Of a stretch of DNA of 64,000 nucleotides, positions 12,401 to 23,968 are shown piece by piece. The stretch comes from Hemileia vastatrix (taxonomy: Eukaryota > Basidiomycota > Pucciniomycetes > Pucciniales > Zaghouaniaceae): NCBI GenBank assembly GCA_030280995.1, contig JASXTE010000124.1, positions 49,304 to 113,303 on the forward strand, read 5' to 3'. The number at the start of each line of letters is the position of its first letter. The stretch's first letter is position 1. The translations under genes were made by a program, and so were the position numbers. The notes under the pieces were generated by a model. It had not been told where the DNA came from, made no database searches, and was given only the letters and a program-made list of their open reading frames with translations.

Positions 12401-14234
12401 ACATCTTGATTATTCAATATGTACTGGACCGGATTTATTTTCTTTACATGAAACTGTTTCACGTAATTGGACACGTATTGGTTCTACATCATCATCTGAA
12501 ACATCATCTACATCAAATTCACATTCTTCATCTCGAAATTTTTCTCAATCTAATCATCACAATAGTTCTAATACTAATGGTAATAAGAATGCATCTACAA
12601 GTACTTCTACAAATGATCATTTGAACTATTCATCATCAATCAATGCATCGAGTTCTTCTTCTTCTTCTTCCAGTTCTACTTCTTCCATAACACATCGTTC
12701 TAACAACAATAACAGTAACATCAATAGTACTGTTAATTATCCTTTCATCAATAAAATCATCTGGAGTACTGAATCAATTCATCACGTTACCGAATTAAAT
12801 CAAACAAGTTTATTAAAATATGCAAATGATATTATTGATGATAATTTTCCATCAGGTATATTATTAATTGATTCTCGATGGGAACGTCGTGTTGGTGAAT
12901 TAATGGTTAATCCACAAGCATTTTACAATTTACCTCAAATGTACAATCAAATAAAGAAATTAAAATTTTCTTCATTGCTAACAGTTTCACCATTTGTCGG
13001 TATTGGTAATCCAATAATCGAACAGTCATCAAAAGAAGGTAGATTTTTAATTGATCCAAGTTTATCAGTACCATTGTTAACTAAATGTTTTTCTGGACAA
13101 AAACAAGATTTATGTGCCCTCATTGATATACTTAATTCAACAACACGTAGTTGGTTACGTGATCGTATAAAAGAACGTGTAATTAATCGTCATATTGGTT
13201 TAGATGGATTTTTTTTTGCATCAGTACAAACATCACAAATGCCAAGACGAATTAAATTTTTACAAACTAATTATACTGCTGAGTTACCTGTGATGAATCC
13301 AGATTTATTTCAAGTATATTATCATAGAATAAGTAAATATTTATCACCTAAATTAGTAGGATTAGATGCATCAGTTGGTATAAGTAAAAAAAATGAACCA
13401 TCAGAACATACAACATATTATCGAATGTTACCATATAAACCAGAATGGAAATCATTACAATCAATAATACCAAATGTAATGTCAGTATCATTAATGGGTT
13501 ATCAATGTATTAACATTGGATCAGTAGGTGGTGATGATTCACCTAATTTAGATACAAGTGGATCATATGTTTTAGAAGCTAAAAGAGAATTCGATCCAGA
13601 ACTATACATTCGATGGCTTCAAGTATCAATATTTATGCCTGTCATACAATTTTCTGGTGTTCCAGGTGTTTTACCATTTGATGAAGCATTTTCATCATTT
13701 TACTCATTTAACAATCAAGATGAAAATGAAAATGAAAATGTTTCACCTGATAAAGATGATACCGATTCATTTAAATATTTCAACAACATAACAAATTCTG
13801 ATGAATTAAAAAGAAAAATTCAATCAATTGCTCATCGTTTACTTAAATTACGACAAGATATTATTATTGGTCATATAATTAAAGCAATTGAAGATAGTTA
13901 TATTCATTCATATCCTGTGATACGTGGATTATTTTTTCTTGAGCCAAAAATGAACGATGCTTATCGTATAACTGATCAATTTGCCATTGGTAATGATTTG
14001 TTAGTTGCACCTGTTTTAACTAAATCAAGTATTTCACGTCATATTTACATTCCAAAAGGTATTTGGATTGATGGAATTACTGGTGAAAAAATATCTGGTG
14101 GACAATGGATTCATCATTATGATGTTCCAGTTAATCAAGTTGCATACTTTATTCGAGATTCAAGTGAACAATCTTCTGATTCATCTTCATCATCACAACA
14201 ACAAGCAAATGAATTCATTTCACCATCTTTGTAA
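9437..14234 (+). CDS. MYORG: MYORG-like GH31 family type II membrane protein, probably catalytically inactive
   Basis: Three exons, 9437-9635, 9834-10534 and 11622-14234, join in phase to give 1170 residues. Residues 1-310 are a disordered Asp/Ser/His-rich cytosolic region. A membrane anchor spans about 316-338 (FVFILFVVIVTTIFMVS). The lumenal GH31 part resembles myogenesis-regulating glycosidase: CYHVHWTS, CFEISNAYWYGIGQM, ELYIRWLQVSIFMPVIQFS, and DQFAIGNDLLVAPVL near the end. Human MYORG is a Golgi/ER alpha-galactosidase. Here the family's nucleophile block (F-K-F-D-A-G-E) reads GFFFASVQ at about 13210-13233, without the Asp. The acid/base region (R-D-S-V-W in MYORG) reads PYKPEW, and the DMVGGN block reads GSVGGDD. 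A Ser/Asn-rich insert of about 85 residues (about 12485-12735) splits the N-terminal and barrel portions. The family call is strong; loss of activity is inferred from my own alignment. Confidence 0.8.
10535..11621 (+). other. Intron 2 of the GH31 gene, pyrimidine-rich
   Basis: Donor gtaagt at 10535 and acceptor tttttcag ending at 11621 bound a 1.1-kb intron. It is strongly T/C-rich, with TTC runs at about 10560-10690 and a (CAT)n tract at about 11319-11345. Small open frames inside follow from its T-rich composition and were not called. Confidence 0.7.
11319..11345 (+). repeat. (CAT)n microsatellite
   Basis: Nine consecutive CAT units within intron 2 of the GH31 gene. Confidence 0.8.
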
Positions 14235-14995
14235 ATTTTATGCTGAATCATCAATCAGAACAATTGAAATGTAGATCAATACCTTCGTTAATTGTTTCCT
14301 AGGTCAATGATTTTACTTTTTACCCAGTTAAATTAATTCACACACAACTGGTGAAACCTTGACTTCATTGTCATCTTGATTAATTGTACACTTGCATGAA
14401 ACTTTTATTTTCTTTTTCTTCATCCAGTAGAAAGTAAAATTAAAGATACAAAACGTGTTACAATTGTCCATGAATGTTGTTCATTGCAATCAATCATTTT
14501 ACTTTAAACAAAACAACAACAAAAAAATGATCATATTTGATGAACAAAACAAATGAAAAAGTTCTATCATTGAAATTGATAAAGAACAATGAAAATGAAA
14601 TGATAAAAAATATGTGTCTTTGTTATAACATCAAAGATGAAAGTGTGAAAGATGTTCTGTTAAAAGTTCTGTAACTTCTATTACAACAATTCGATGAATT
14701 TAAAGAAGAACAAAAAGAGAGAAAAAGAGAAAAACTGCCTGATAAAATTAATTTGAATGTATTTTATATTCATTTTATGTGACAAGCGTTAAGTTCATAA
14801 ATTTAAATGTAAATTGTCATGAGTAAAGTACAAACAAAGTGTGTCTATGTATGTGTAAAAAGAACTTTGTGTCAACTTGTTCTGTAAATTTTATTTGTAC
14901 GAAAACAAGCTTACGATGAAGAAATGTTTTACTTTTTTTTAAAGAACATGAAAAGAAAAGAACAAGAACTTCAAAAGGAGTCAAAATATTCAAAA

Positions 14996-15027
<32 letters not shown>

Positions 15028-15871
15028 TTAAGATTGAATTAGTTTGAAAGTTAGAACTCGATGAAATGTTTAACAATATACATTTCGTCACTTTGAGTTA
15101 AGCATATCATTCAATTTGTATTGAAATGTTTTGTGATGTTATTTTGTTGCCAAGCAAATAAATGACAAGTGACTTGGCACAATGTACTTACTTAGTATAA
15201 GTAAGTCACATGGAGACACTTTACAACGTGACAAAGAGAAACATGAAAAGAAGTCCAAATCAATTTGACGAGCACATGAACTGACAGATCCATCTGGTTC
15301 TTGAATCATCAAGTCAAATCAATCGATTGCATAACACACACAGAACACAGTGTTATCCTTTTTCTTTACTTCAAGTGACTAGTTGAATTTTCTTTCAATG
15401 TACTTTCTTATCCACAGTCAAAGTGATGCATGAATAATTCTATCTTCAGCTTAATTCTAATCTTCAATATGAATTATTCCTTTCTTCCATATAGAACATG
15501 TCCAATGAATTCAGATGAATTTGGAATGAATTTATGATCAATTGTACCCTTGGTAACTTGAAAATGCATTGCAAGAAAGAAGATATTCACTAGGTCAAAG
15601 ACTAACTTTTACTTATACTATATTTATATACCTTTTGTCATTCCATTGAAATATTCACAATTCAATATATAGTTTAAGTTGATCGTTCAACCTTACGCTG
15701 GTGAAGTTGAAAATGATCCTAAAATATTCATCGATAATCAATCAAACTTTATTCTGTCACAGTCACAATATAACTGTGTTAACTTTAATGTATTGTCACA
15801 AATCAATTCATTTCATCATGTAAAAGATAAGAATCTTCATCATCAACAAACTGATTTACCAATAAAATGAG
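14235..15871. other. 3' UTR of the GH31 gene and intergenic DNA
   Basis: Contains a GA dinucleotide tract at 15002-15027 and a candidate AATAAA poly(A) signal at 15157-15162. A 63-codon frame at 15679-15870 lacks any family feature and was not called. Confidence 0.4.
15002..15027 (+). repeat. (GA)n microsatellite
   Basis: Near-perfect GA dinucleotide run in the region downstream of the GH31 gene. Confidence 0.75.
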
Positions 15872-17050
15872 TTAAATAGTGAACAACTGAGAGATAAGTA
15901 GATAAAACTGAGCAGTATTAACAATACTAAAAAGTAGATCAAGTTGTGTAACTTTTTCATCAGCCCATTCTCTGATAACCAGATGATTTCTCGAACATGT
16001 TAAATCTTCCATCCAATTAAGAAGATAAAGTCGATAACTTGCAGGTAAATTATTATTCCTTGCAATAACAGAGCCAATTAATTTGTACAATTTAACTGAG
16101 CGAGATTGCATAATGGATAAAACTGCTGTACACCAATAAACTCGACTTGAATATAAAAATCCACCAGAACAGAATAATATTTTTATAATATAAACAATGA
16201 AATGATTTGTTTGTACTTTCGAAGCCCAAATAACACCTGCATACAAAGGAACAGCAATTAACTTATTAGTAAACATCAATAGTCCTGAAAATCTATTGAA
16301 ATCACCGAATGACTTTAACAAGTCAACATATGAATTGGTTAAATCAGTCAACCAATAATTATTCAAATTGTTGGAGAATTTAAATGCAAATAACGTTAAA
16401 TTTCGTTCAAATCGATGTTCTTTATCAAGTATAACCATGAAACATCCAAGTGCACAACCATAAGCAAGTATTAAATCAACTGGAAATATTCTATCAAAGT
16501 AAATATAAGTAATGATCCAAATTATATGACAAATCAACTGATAAACATTTGATATCTTTGTTAAATACATCAATTCAATACTCATATGAAGTAACAAAAC
16601 GTCAATAACGATAAATATCGCCACATAAACAATCCACTTGACAAGTTGATGATGATTTGATGATGATAATTGTTTCAACAATTTCATAAAATGTATTGAT
16701 TCAGTATGATTTTTTCTCGTTTGATATATAATCCATAAACGAATTGCTAAAATTTCAAGACAACTTAATCCATTGATAATCATTAATATTTTACCAGTTT
16801 TACCAAAGATAATATTTTCATAACCAAAAAATGTAGATAAATATGGAATTTCATCAGCAAATGGTACAACCACACCTCGAATTATTTGAAGTGTTACCAT
16901 TGAATAATATAAAGATGTAAATAAAATATCATTTTTAACATTTAAATTAGGAAAAAATTTATGTTCTTCAATACATTCAAGTAAATTATTTTTTTCTTTG
17001 AGAAGAAAAATTTTATTTAACATCCAATTGATGCTATAATTTGAATTCAT
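15872..17050 (-). CDS. Gustatory-receptor-like seven-transmembrane chemoreceptor
   Basis: Single-exon frame of 392 residues with ATG at 17048-17050. About seven hydrophobic segments can be seen, near residues 41-62, 87-109, 134-160, 167-205, 255-280, 285-308 and 370-392. The C-terminus reads FYLLISQLF. This resembles the TYhhhhQF signature in the last helix of arthropod gustatory receptors, with Thr and Phe replaced. Size and topology also match that family (about 350-450 residues, intracellular N-terminus); the family forms ligand-gated cation channels in chemosensory neurons. No second copy lies nearby. A generic multi-pass protein cannot be excluded by eye, and the ligand is unknown. Confidence 0.55.
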   Translation of the reverse strand: MNSNYSINWMLNKIFLLKEKNNLLECIEEHKFFPNLNVKNDILFTSLYYSMVTLQIIRGVVVPFADEIPYLSTFFGYENIIFGKTGKILMIINGLSCLEILAIRLWIIYQTRKNHTESIHFMKLLKQLSSSNHHQLVKWIVYVAIFIVIDVLLLHMSIELMYLTKISNVYQLICHIIWIITYIYFDRIFPVDLILAYGCALGCFMVILDKEHRFERNLTLFAFKFSNNLNNYWLTDLTNSYVDLLKSFGDFNRFSGLLMFTNKLIAVPLYAGVIWASKVQTNHFIVYIIKILFCSGGFLYSSRVYWCTAVLSIMQSRSVKLYKLIGSVIARNNNLPASYRLYLLNWMEDLTCSRNHLVIREWADEKVTQLDLLFSIVNTAQFYLLISQLFTI

Positions 17051-17498
17051 GATACTAATGTTAACACAACAGTAGAACAGAACAGGATAGAACTTGTTCT
17101 ACCTTTAAGGTATAAGTTGACAATTTTCACAGTTATATAAGTTGAAAAATGTTCAAACAAAAGAACTTTGAATATATTTAAAGGTAACCATAGACACGGT
17201 GACATTTGAATATTCTTTCATTGTAAACTTTCACTTGTGATAAATTAAAGATAAACATTCAACAGTCAAATTCATTATTGATGATGAATTTTCATGAGAT
17301 GAAGAGAGAAAATTGTCAAAGATCATGAACAATTATATGATGATCTTTCAAGTAATGAGTAAAGATGTTGATTTAAGTGTCAAATTTCTTTAAATAATTA
17401 CTCTCATTAAAAGTGCTTAAGGGTAAAAATTGAATATATTGTCTTGTAAATGTAAAAGATGTATCGATTAGGGTGACATTGTAAGGCAAGATAATTAA

Positions 17499-17954
17499 TT
17501 GGAAGAGAATTGCTTTTTGGTGCCAAGAAAAAAAAACCAGACAAACCGAGTGTTGGAAGAAGAAGAAGAAGATGAGGAAGAAGATGATCCGAGTAGAAAG
17601 CCAAGGGCAAAGAAGTACTTTGAACATCCTTTAGAACCTGAGTTAAATTTAGCACTTCCAATGAGTAGTCAAGTCATTTACCTCTTGGAAAAAAAGTTTT
17701 TAACTTTTATTTTTTTTTTCCTTCTTCACTCAAAGAACACGTCACGCGACAAGGAATTTAAAAAGAAAAAAAGTGCTGGACCAAATAGTAAAGAAGTAAA
17801 ATTGTCCTCTCCAATGACACCCTTGATTCTTCTTGATTCTTCTTCATGCTTGTCATGCATTAACGTAATTCCATTGCACACATTGATTAATTTAAATTCA
17901 CCCTGGGTGACTCTTTTTTCTACATTATTTGTTCACAGGAACTTCGCTCAGTGA
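17499..17954 (+). other. Possible orphan coding segment, unassigned
   Basis: Open frame of about 150 codons with no ATG near its start. It holds a run of Glu/Asp, then PSRKPRAKKYFEHPLEPEL, and further on RDKEFKKKKSAGPNSKEVK. The composition of the first 60 codons is more protein-like than the surrounding repeats, so it may be an exon or a relic. No convincing splice sites link it to another exon, and no family is recognised. Confidence 0.2.
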
Positions 17955-18674
17955 TTTGATCGTCATCCTCAGTGAGTGAGAACAAAAAAGAAAGAAAGAT
18001 AAACAAAAAAAATTCTTTCCATGTACACAAAGGAAGAGAAAAAAAAGCATCAATTTCAGACAAAAGATTTAACTTTTCTTTTATTCTTTTCTTATGGATT
18101 GTTTGCACAGTCGGTGACAATTGACCATCGATTTATGTTAACACGAAGAATACCACAGCTGTTGATGTTGATGTTGTTGTTGTCATTGTTATTGGTGATC
18201 TTTGTTTTGAAAGACAACAAACAGTTCAATGTACCTCTGTGTGTATGATTGAAAGCAGTAAAAGGATTTCTCGTTAGAATTTATCCTCATTCACGGATGT
18301 TCAGGTCGACTGGTTCAAGTTCATACCCTTAAATCCGGTTGCAATGAAAGAAAAATACTTTCAAGGCTGTTACTGTTGTTATTGTAACTAATGTAGACAT
18401 GGCGAAAAATAAGGGAAAAAAAGAGGAGAGAAAATATGTTTCTCTTGGCTGATGTAGAAAGTTATTTGAACATCAGACTAAACCACCACCAAATGTGTAA
18501 ACTATTTAAGCGATACAACGTCGACACACCGTGAACAATATAACGCATCTGGGATAATTACTTTAACATTGCACCAGGACAACCAAGTAACGACAAGGAT
18601 AATAACGTTGATGTGTGAATTTGTTTTGTTTTTTTCTGTTGACGTTGTTGCTTAGTGTTGATATAATTTATACG

Positions 18675-18735
18675 AAAAAAATCTTTTCTTCTTTCTTCTT
18701 TCTTCTTTCTTCTTTTCTTCTTTCTTCTTTCTCGT
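18675..18735 (+). repeat. (TTC/TTCT)n microsatellite
   Basis: Interrupted TTCTTTC-type run. Its complement encodes only Lys/Glu/Arg low-complexity frames. Confidence 0.7.
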
Positions 18736-20608
18736 ATTCTTGGTGAATTTGCATTTATACGCCTCAGCAAAATTCAGGAATTGTTTGTATGTCGTAATCG
18801 CAAGTGCCACTGACTCATCACACAAAAACAAAAAAAAAGAGACAAACATTTTTCTCCCAAGAAGTATCATTCATTATACTTTTTCACTTGTTAATTAAAT
18901 GACTGACAATCTTACCAAGACATTTGCATCACTTTACTTGATCAGTATTAACATTAAAACAAAAACATTTGACAACTCACTGAATTATGACGAGTTGTAT
19001 TTGACATTTTCATTGACATATTTTATTTTAAAGATAAGTGACAATGCAGCAAATTTCGAATCTATCACTAGTAATTAATAGAATTTTCTTGTTGTTGTTT
19101 TTGCTTTATCATCTTATAAGATTGTGTCGATGCAATGATTTTCCAGACTTGTGACTTGTGTTTTGAGTTAAAAGGAAAGAAAAGAAAGAAAGAAGAAGAA
19201 GCAGGAAATCATTTATAATCAAACAAATGTGACAAATAACAAACTAATGTGATCAAATGTTATATTTAATCATCAAGGGTGTAACTGATGTGTTTAATCT
19301 ATTCAATGGTTTGACATTGAAAATGATCAAAGTCGAAGGATGAACTTTTGAAACATTTGGAAAGTATGATTTGAAATTACATGTAATCAAGAAGAAGAAG
19401 AAGAAGAAGAAGAAGGAAGAAGGAAAGGAAAAAAAAGTAAGCGAAGTTGTTGAAGTAACGAAAAATAGGCGAAGTTCATGGCAATAAACAAAATTAATAA
19501 AAAGGAGGAAAAAGGAAGAGAAAAAGAGATGATGAGGATGATGAAAAGTTGCCAATTTTATAAATTATATGACTACATTGACGACAATAAAAAAAGATCA
19601 AGGTTGATTTGGATGAGAGAAGAAGAAGAAGAAGACACAAATTACATGTTTGTGTTTGTGTGTGAATATGATCAAGTGAACTTCTCAACATACACACATT
19701 CGAGAGACAAACTGTAATTTTTCAAGGATGAATCAATATTGCAATCATTTCCCGTCCTGTCAGTCACAAGTTAAAAGTGTGTCCTGATCTGATAGAATAA
19801 GCTAAAATAGCAGAGAAAAAAGAGAAGAAGAAGAAGAAGAAACATTCAAAGAGTAATTCAATTGAAGACATATGGTAAATGTACTGCATCTGTTCTAATT
19901 GTGACAGTTGATCTTGGTTATCAATTGACATTAACCAACAGAACAACTGAACAATAAGAAGAAGAACAAGATAGAGAGAAAGAGATAGAAAGAACATTTC
20001 AATTGAGATTCACTAAGATTCATTAATTTCTTAAGTAAATTAAATAATTACGCTTATTGTAGTAATAATTACACGATGAAATATGCAATTGGATTTAGTT
20101 GATGTAACCATGCAAGCAAATTCCTCATTGTCAATGAGTCATCATCATCATCATCATCATGATCAGTCATTAGATCATTGAACAAAGTATCATAATTACT
20201 GATTGGTGTGTCAACAGTGTAAAAAGAATGACAAGGTGTCAATAAGTGTAGGTGAATTGTGGTAAATATGTCATCTTGCAGATGCTCATTCAAATAGATT
20301 AATAACATTTTCTTCTTTTTTTTCCTGTTGTATTGAAACATGGAAAAAAAAGGAGCAATGATCATAGTGTCAACCAGGTCATGTGAACATTCAGCAGTTG
20401 TAGTAGGTATTCAGGTGAGGCAACAATTGTAATGTTGTAACTGTCACATGATTGTATAAATAATTAAAAGCCAGAGCAAAGATCAAAGCTACTGGATTTT
20501 TCTATGGATGAAGATTAATCATCGGAAGTGAGATTCACAACAGAGAGAGAGAGAGAAAGATGAAAAAAGATGAAAGAACGAACGATCGAACGAAGGAAGA
20601 ACAAAAAA

Positions 20609-20628
20609 ATATATATATATATATATAT
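20609..20628 (+). repeat. (AT)n microsatellite
   Basis: About ten AT dinucleotides preceded by a short A run. Confidence 0.75.
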
Positions 20629-21658
20629 CAAGTGATGATGGTGACTTCTTTATGTCAGGATAGAAATGTATGTCACGAAGATTCATCAAATTGTATGAAA
20701 GATGTCCTTGACTTGCATTCCACAACTGCATTGAGAAGTCACGTAAAAAAAGTGTCACATCAACAAAGTTAGAACTTGTCTTTTTCTTTTTTTTCTTTTT
20801 TTTCTTTCTTTCTCGTTTACTTCATCTCCACCTCCACTATTTCATCTTGAGCTGTAACATTTCATTTTGACTCTGCATTTGCCGTTGTATTTGTTCAGTA
20901 GTGAAAGAAGAAATCTACTATCAAGGCTGATTTAAGGCTCACTAGGAAAAAAGTGTACCATTGATTGACATAAAATATTTCCTTCCTATGGATTTGATGA
21001 TGATAAAAAAAAGCAAATGGTAAAATGATTTTTTTTTTCTCTATCTTCGTCGTCATCTCAACATCATCCTTTAAAGACGACAAGGATGATGATGACTTTT
21101 CCTTTTTCTTGTGTAATTTGGATGATCACATATATATCACCTGACGAGTCAAGTGTAACATTGTTTTCATCAAATAACTTTTTTCTTTTTCTTTCATCGT
21201 TCAGTCATTGTCAACATGATGATCATGTTGTGATAATCATCATGAAGACTGGTCGTTCGATTATCGATTATTATCATTTATACATGAGAGATTAAAATAA
21301 CCTACTGTAAGCAAATTAAGACCAGAGGCGATTGTGATTCGTTAAAAAAGGACGAAGTTCGACATTTGTCAAAAGTTTCTGAGATAAAAGGATAAAAGTT
21401 AGCTGAGCATTTGGTGGGGATGAAGTTGAAGATGAAGTTGATCATCGTTAACTTCACTACTTTATCTAATGGATGATGGAGGCAACATTATCCTGAGCAT
21501 GAGAAGATCAATTAGTACAATTGACCATCATTTATCATTCATTAGTCATTGAGTCTAATCATTAAAGTTAACATGTGGCAGATGAATCGATATTCCATCA
21601 ACAAATGCATCCAATAAATTCGATTGGCTTTTTTTTCTTCTTCTTCTTCACAAATGTT

Positions 21659-22390
21659 CTATTGAACAACACAACAAGTGTGTTTAGAATTTTTCTTGGC
21701 AACCAATGAATTGTTATCAACCATTTCATCATTCAACACAGCTGATCCTTTAGGTGATGTTAATTGTTTACCATTGATATTATTATTATTATGATTATTA
21801 TTAACGACATTGGACATTTTATTTCCACGACCATCATTATTAATATTAGAAGATTTAGATGAATTTTTTGATTGTGGTGATGAAACAATTGAAGATGAAT
21901 TACTTTTTACTTTGGAGGAATTTTTACTATTATTATTATTATTGTTGTTGTTGTTGATGTTGTTTATATTGTTATTATAATTATTATTACAATTGACAGG
22001 TGAACTAACATTACTATTACTTTGATTGTTAATTCCTTCATCATCATTTAAACCATTTGGTGTATAATTTGAATTAGCAGAAGCTTTAAGTGCTTCTAAT
22101 TCGGCAATATCTTCTTGTGTCGGTGATGTAGCTTTAATTGGTTTACCAGCTTTAATTAATTCAACTAATATACCAGCTTCTAAAGCTAAATCACCATCAG
22201 GTCGAAATGGATTATCATAACCATTATCGTCATTTACATCAACATCATCACCATCACCACCTGTCACAGTATCAGTACTACAATGATGAGTAAAGAAAAT
22301 AATAAAATATAAAGATACAATTAATATCAACATCCATAAAGTGATTGTAATAACATTGGTTGATAAGTTGTTCAATAAATATATAAACAT
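21659..22390 (-). CDS. Small membrane protein with C-terminal CaaX prenylation box, Asn-rich
   Basis: Single-exon frame of 243 residues starting at an ATG (22388-22390). Residues about 14-35 are one hydrophobic segment (TLWMLILIVSLYFIIFF). A short ordered-looking stretch follows, DNPFRPDGDLALEAGILVEL (about 60-79), then IKAGKPI. The rest is Asn/Ser-rich low complexity with an uninterrupted run of nine Asn. The protein ends HTCCVVQ: CVVQ is a CaaX box, and the terminal Gln favours farnesylation; the preceding Cys could be palmitoylated. The DNPFRP block looks like the conserved core of an animal protein, but I cannot name the family with confidence. A membrane helix and a lipid anchor on the same chain would place both ends at the membrane with a cytosolic loop. 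Confidence 0.55.
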   Translation of the reverse strand: MFIYLLNNLSTNVITITLWMLILIVSLYFIIFFTHHCSTDTVTGGDGDDVDVNDDNGYDNPFRPDGDLALEAGILVELIKAGKPIKATSPTQEDIAELEALKASANSNYTPNGLNDDEGINNQSNSNVSSPVNCNNNYNNNINNINNNNNNNNNSKNSSKVKSNSSSIVSSPQSKNSSKSSNINNDGRGNKMSNVVNNNHNNNNINGKQLTSPKGSAVLNDEMVDNNSLVAKKNSKHTCCVVQ

Positions 22391-23968
22391 GATAATAATT
22401 TCAACAAGTTAATTATGAGCAAGTTAAAAAGGACAAAAACACCAAGTTAACAACAATAAGGAAAAGCAATGACAACGACGACAAGAACAATGATGACGAT
22501 GACAACAACAACAGCAACAACAACTTCAATGTACCTGGTTGGTGACATGATAATCGAAGAAGACTGTCGAGTCAATCGATCGAACAGTCAAGTGAAGTAA
22601 AAGAAAAGAAGAAGAACAACAACAAGAAGAAAAAACCAGAAGAAGAAGAAGATGATGAAAATGAAGAAGCCTCACAACAATAACAATCACAGAGTAGATG
22701 TATACACATGAACAAGGTCGAAAGAAGACTGATGGTGTTGAAAAAGAAAGAATAAGGAAAAAATAATAACGAGAGTACAACTGACAAGTCAGTGGCGCAC
22801 AAGGCGGAAAATGGGAATGAATTTAAATGTGATGAAAGGTTGTCGTTTTTGTTCATTCTTTACTTTTTGCGTGTTTGTTCAGGTTGAATGGAGAGTAAAA
22901 GAGAAGAGAAAATGTTGTGTGAGAAAGAGAGTAAAGAGAGTAAACGGAAAAAAGAATTGCAGACTTCCTCTTTGTGTCTGACAGGTCACAAATAAGCCGA
23001 TCACCTGTAACATATTTAATCCATTAAACAAGCACAAACATACACATCGACACACACACATACATACACATACACACATACATTGAGGATAAAAAATAGA
23101 GACATGAGAATGTCAACGTTGCAGTAGCTGGACTTTATATGCAATTATCAATTGCAGTAAAAGTTACGCACATGTCTAAAGACGTAATGCTGTGTCACGA
23201 GTAAGAGAACAGAGAAGGTAAAAAAAAAAGGTGAAGGTAAATAACAAAATAACTCAAGAGAAGTAGTTGCGAATGACGAAGGTTGTTGAGATAATGAAGA
23301 TGGTAATGACGATGATGCAAGTGATTGAAAGAACAAGACGAGCAAGAAGAAGAAGAAAAAACACCTGGTTTTACTTTATCTTGTTCTTGTTGTTGTTGTA
23401 TACTTACAATGTAACTTGACGAGGAACGGTAATACAGTACAGTTTAAGATTTGTGTCAACATGGACAGGCTGAGGTGACACAGAGGATGCCATGAGGGTA
23501 AGATGTCGACAATCCAGGTGGTTAAATAATAAACGACGACGTATTATATTCCTCTGTTGTCCTTCTTCTTAAAGATTGTAAAGATGACTAAAGGTGTGAA
23601 TCAGGTGTGTTTGATGTAATCACACCACCACCACAAGAAAAACTGTTAACTCATGTAAACATTGTGAAAAAGGGGTGATAAAGTAGACCTGTTCTAACTG
23701 AGAATGAGTGAGAACTGGAGCCGCATCTCTGCAACAAACCCTGATGTCGCGTGCTTCGCAGAAACGCTTCATCTTAACACGCAAGTTCAACTTTTCCTGG
23801 CGAGATTTTCGACAGTCAAACGTCCTCCCACACACAAACATTCATACATACAAACAAACACATACACACATACATAAGCATAACAATTTGTGTGCTTTAT
23901 GCCATTGCATTTTATTTTTTAATTTGAAAGGTGAAAAAAACATTCACATGTTATTTGATACTGTTTAT
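22391..23968. other. Intergenic repeat-rich DNA
   Basis: CA-rich microsatellites lie at about 23034-23083 and 23828-23880. Lys/Glu- or Phe/Ser-rich frames are repeat-derived. No gene was recognised. Confidence 0.4.

Larger units (their letters stand above)
17051..21658. other. Gene-poor, microsatellite-rich stretch
   Basis: About 4.6 kb rich in TTC/GAA, poly-A/T and AT repeats. Frames with acidic or Ser/Phe low-complexity content (for example at 18558-18870, 19253-19717 and 20069-20365) arise from repeats. One exception, an acidic/basic frame near 17499-17954, is listed separately. No tRNA or other RNA gene was recognised. Confidence 0.4.
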
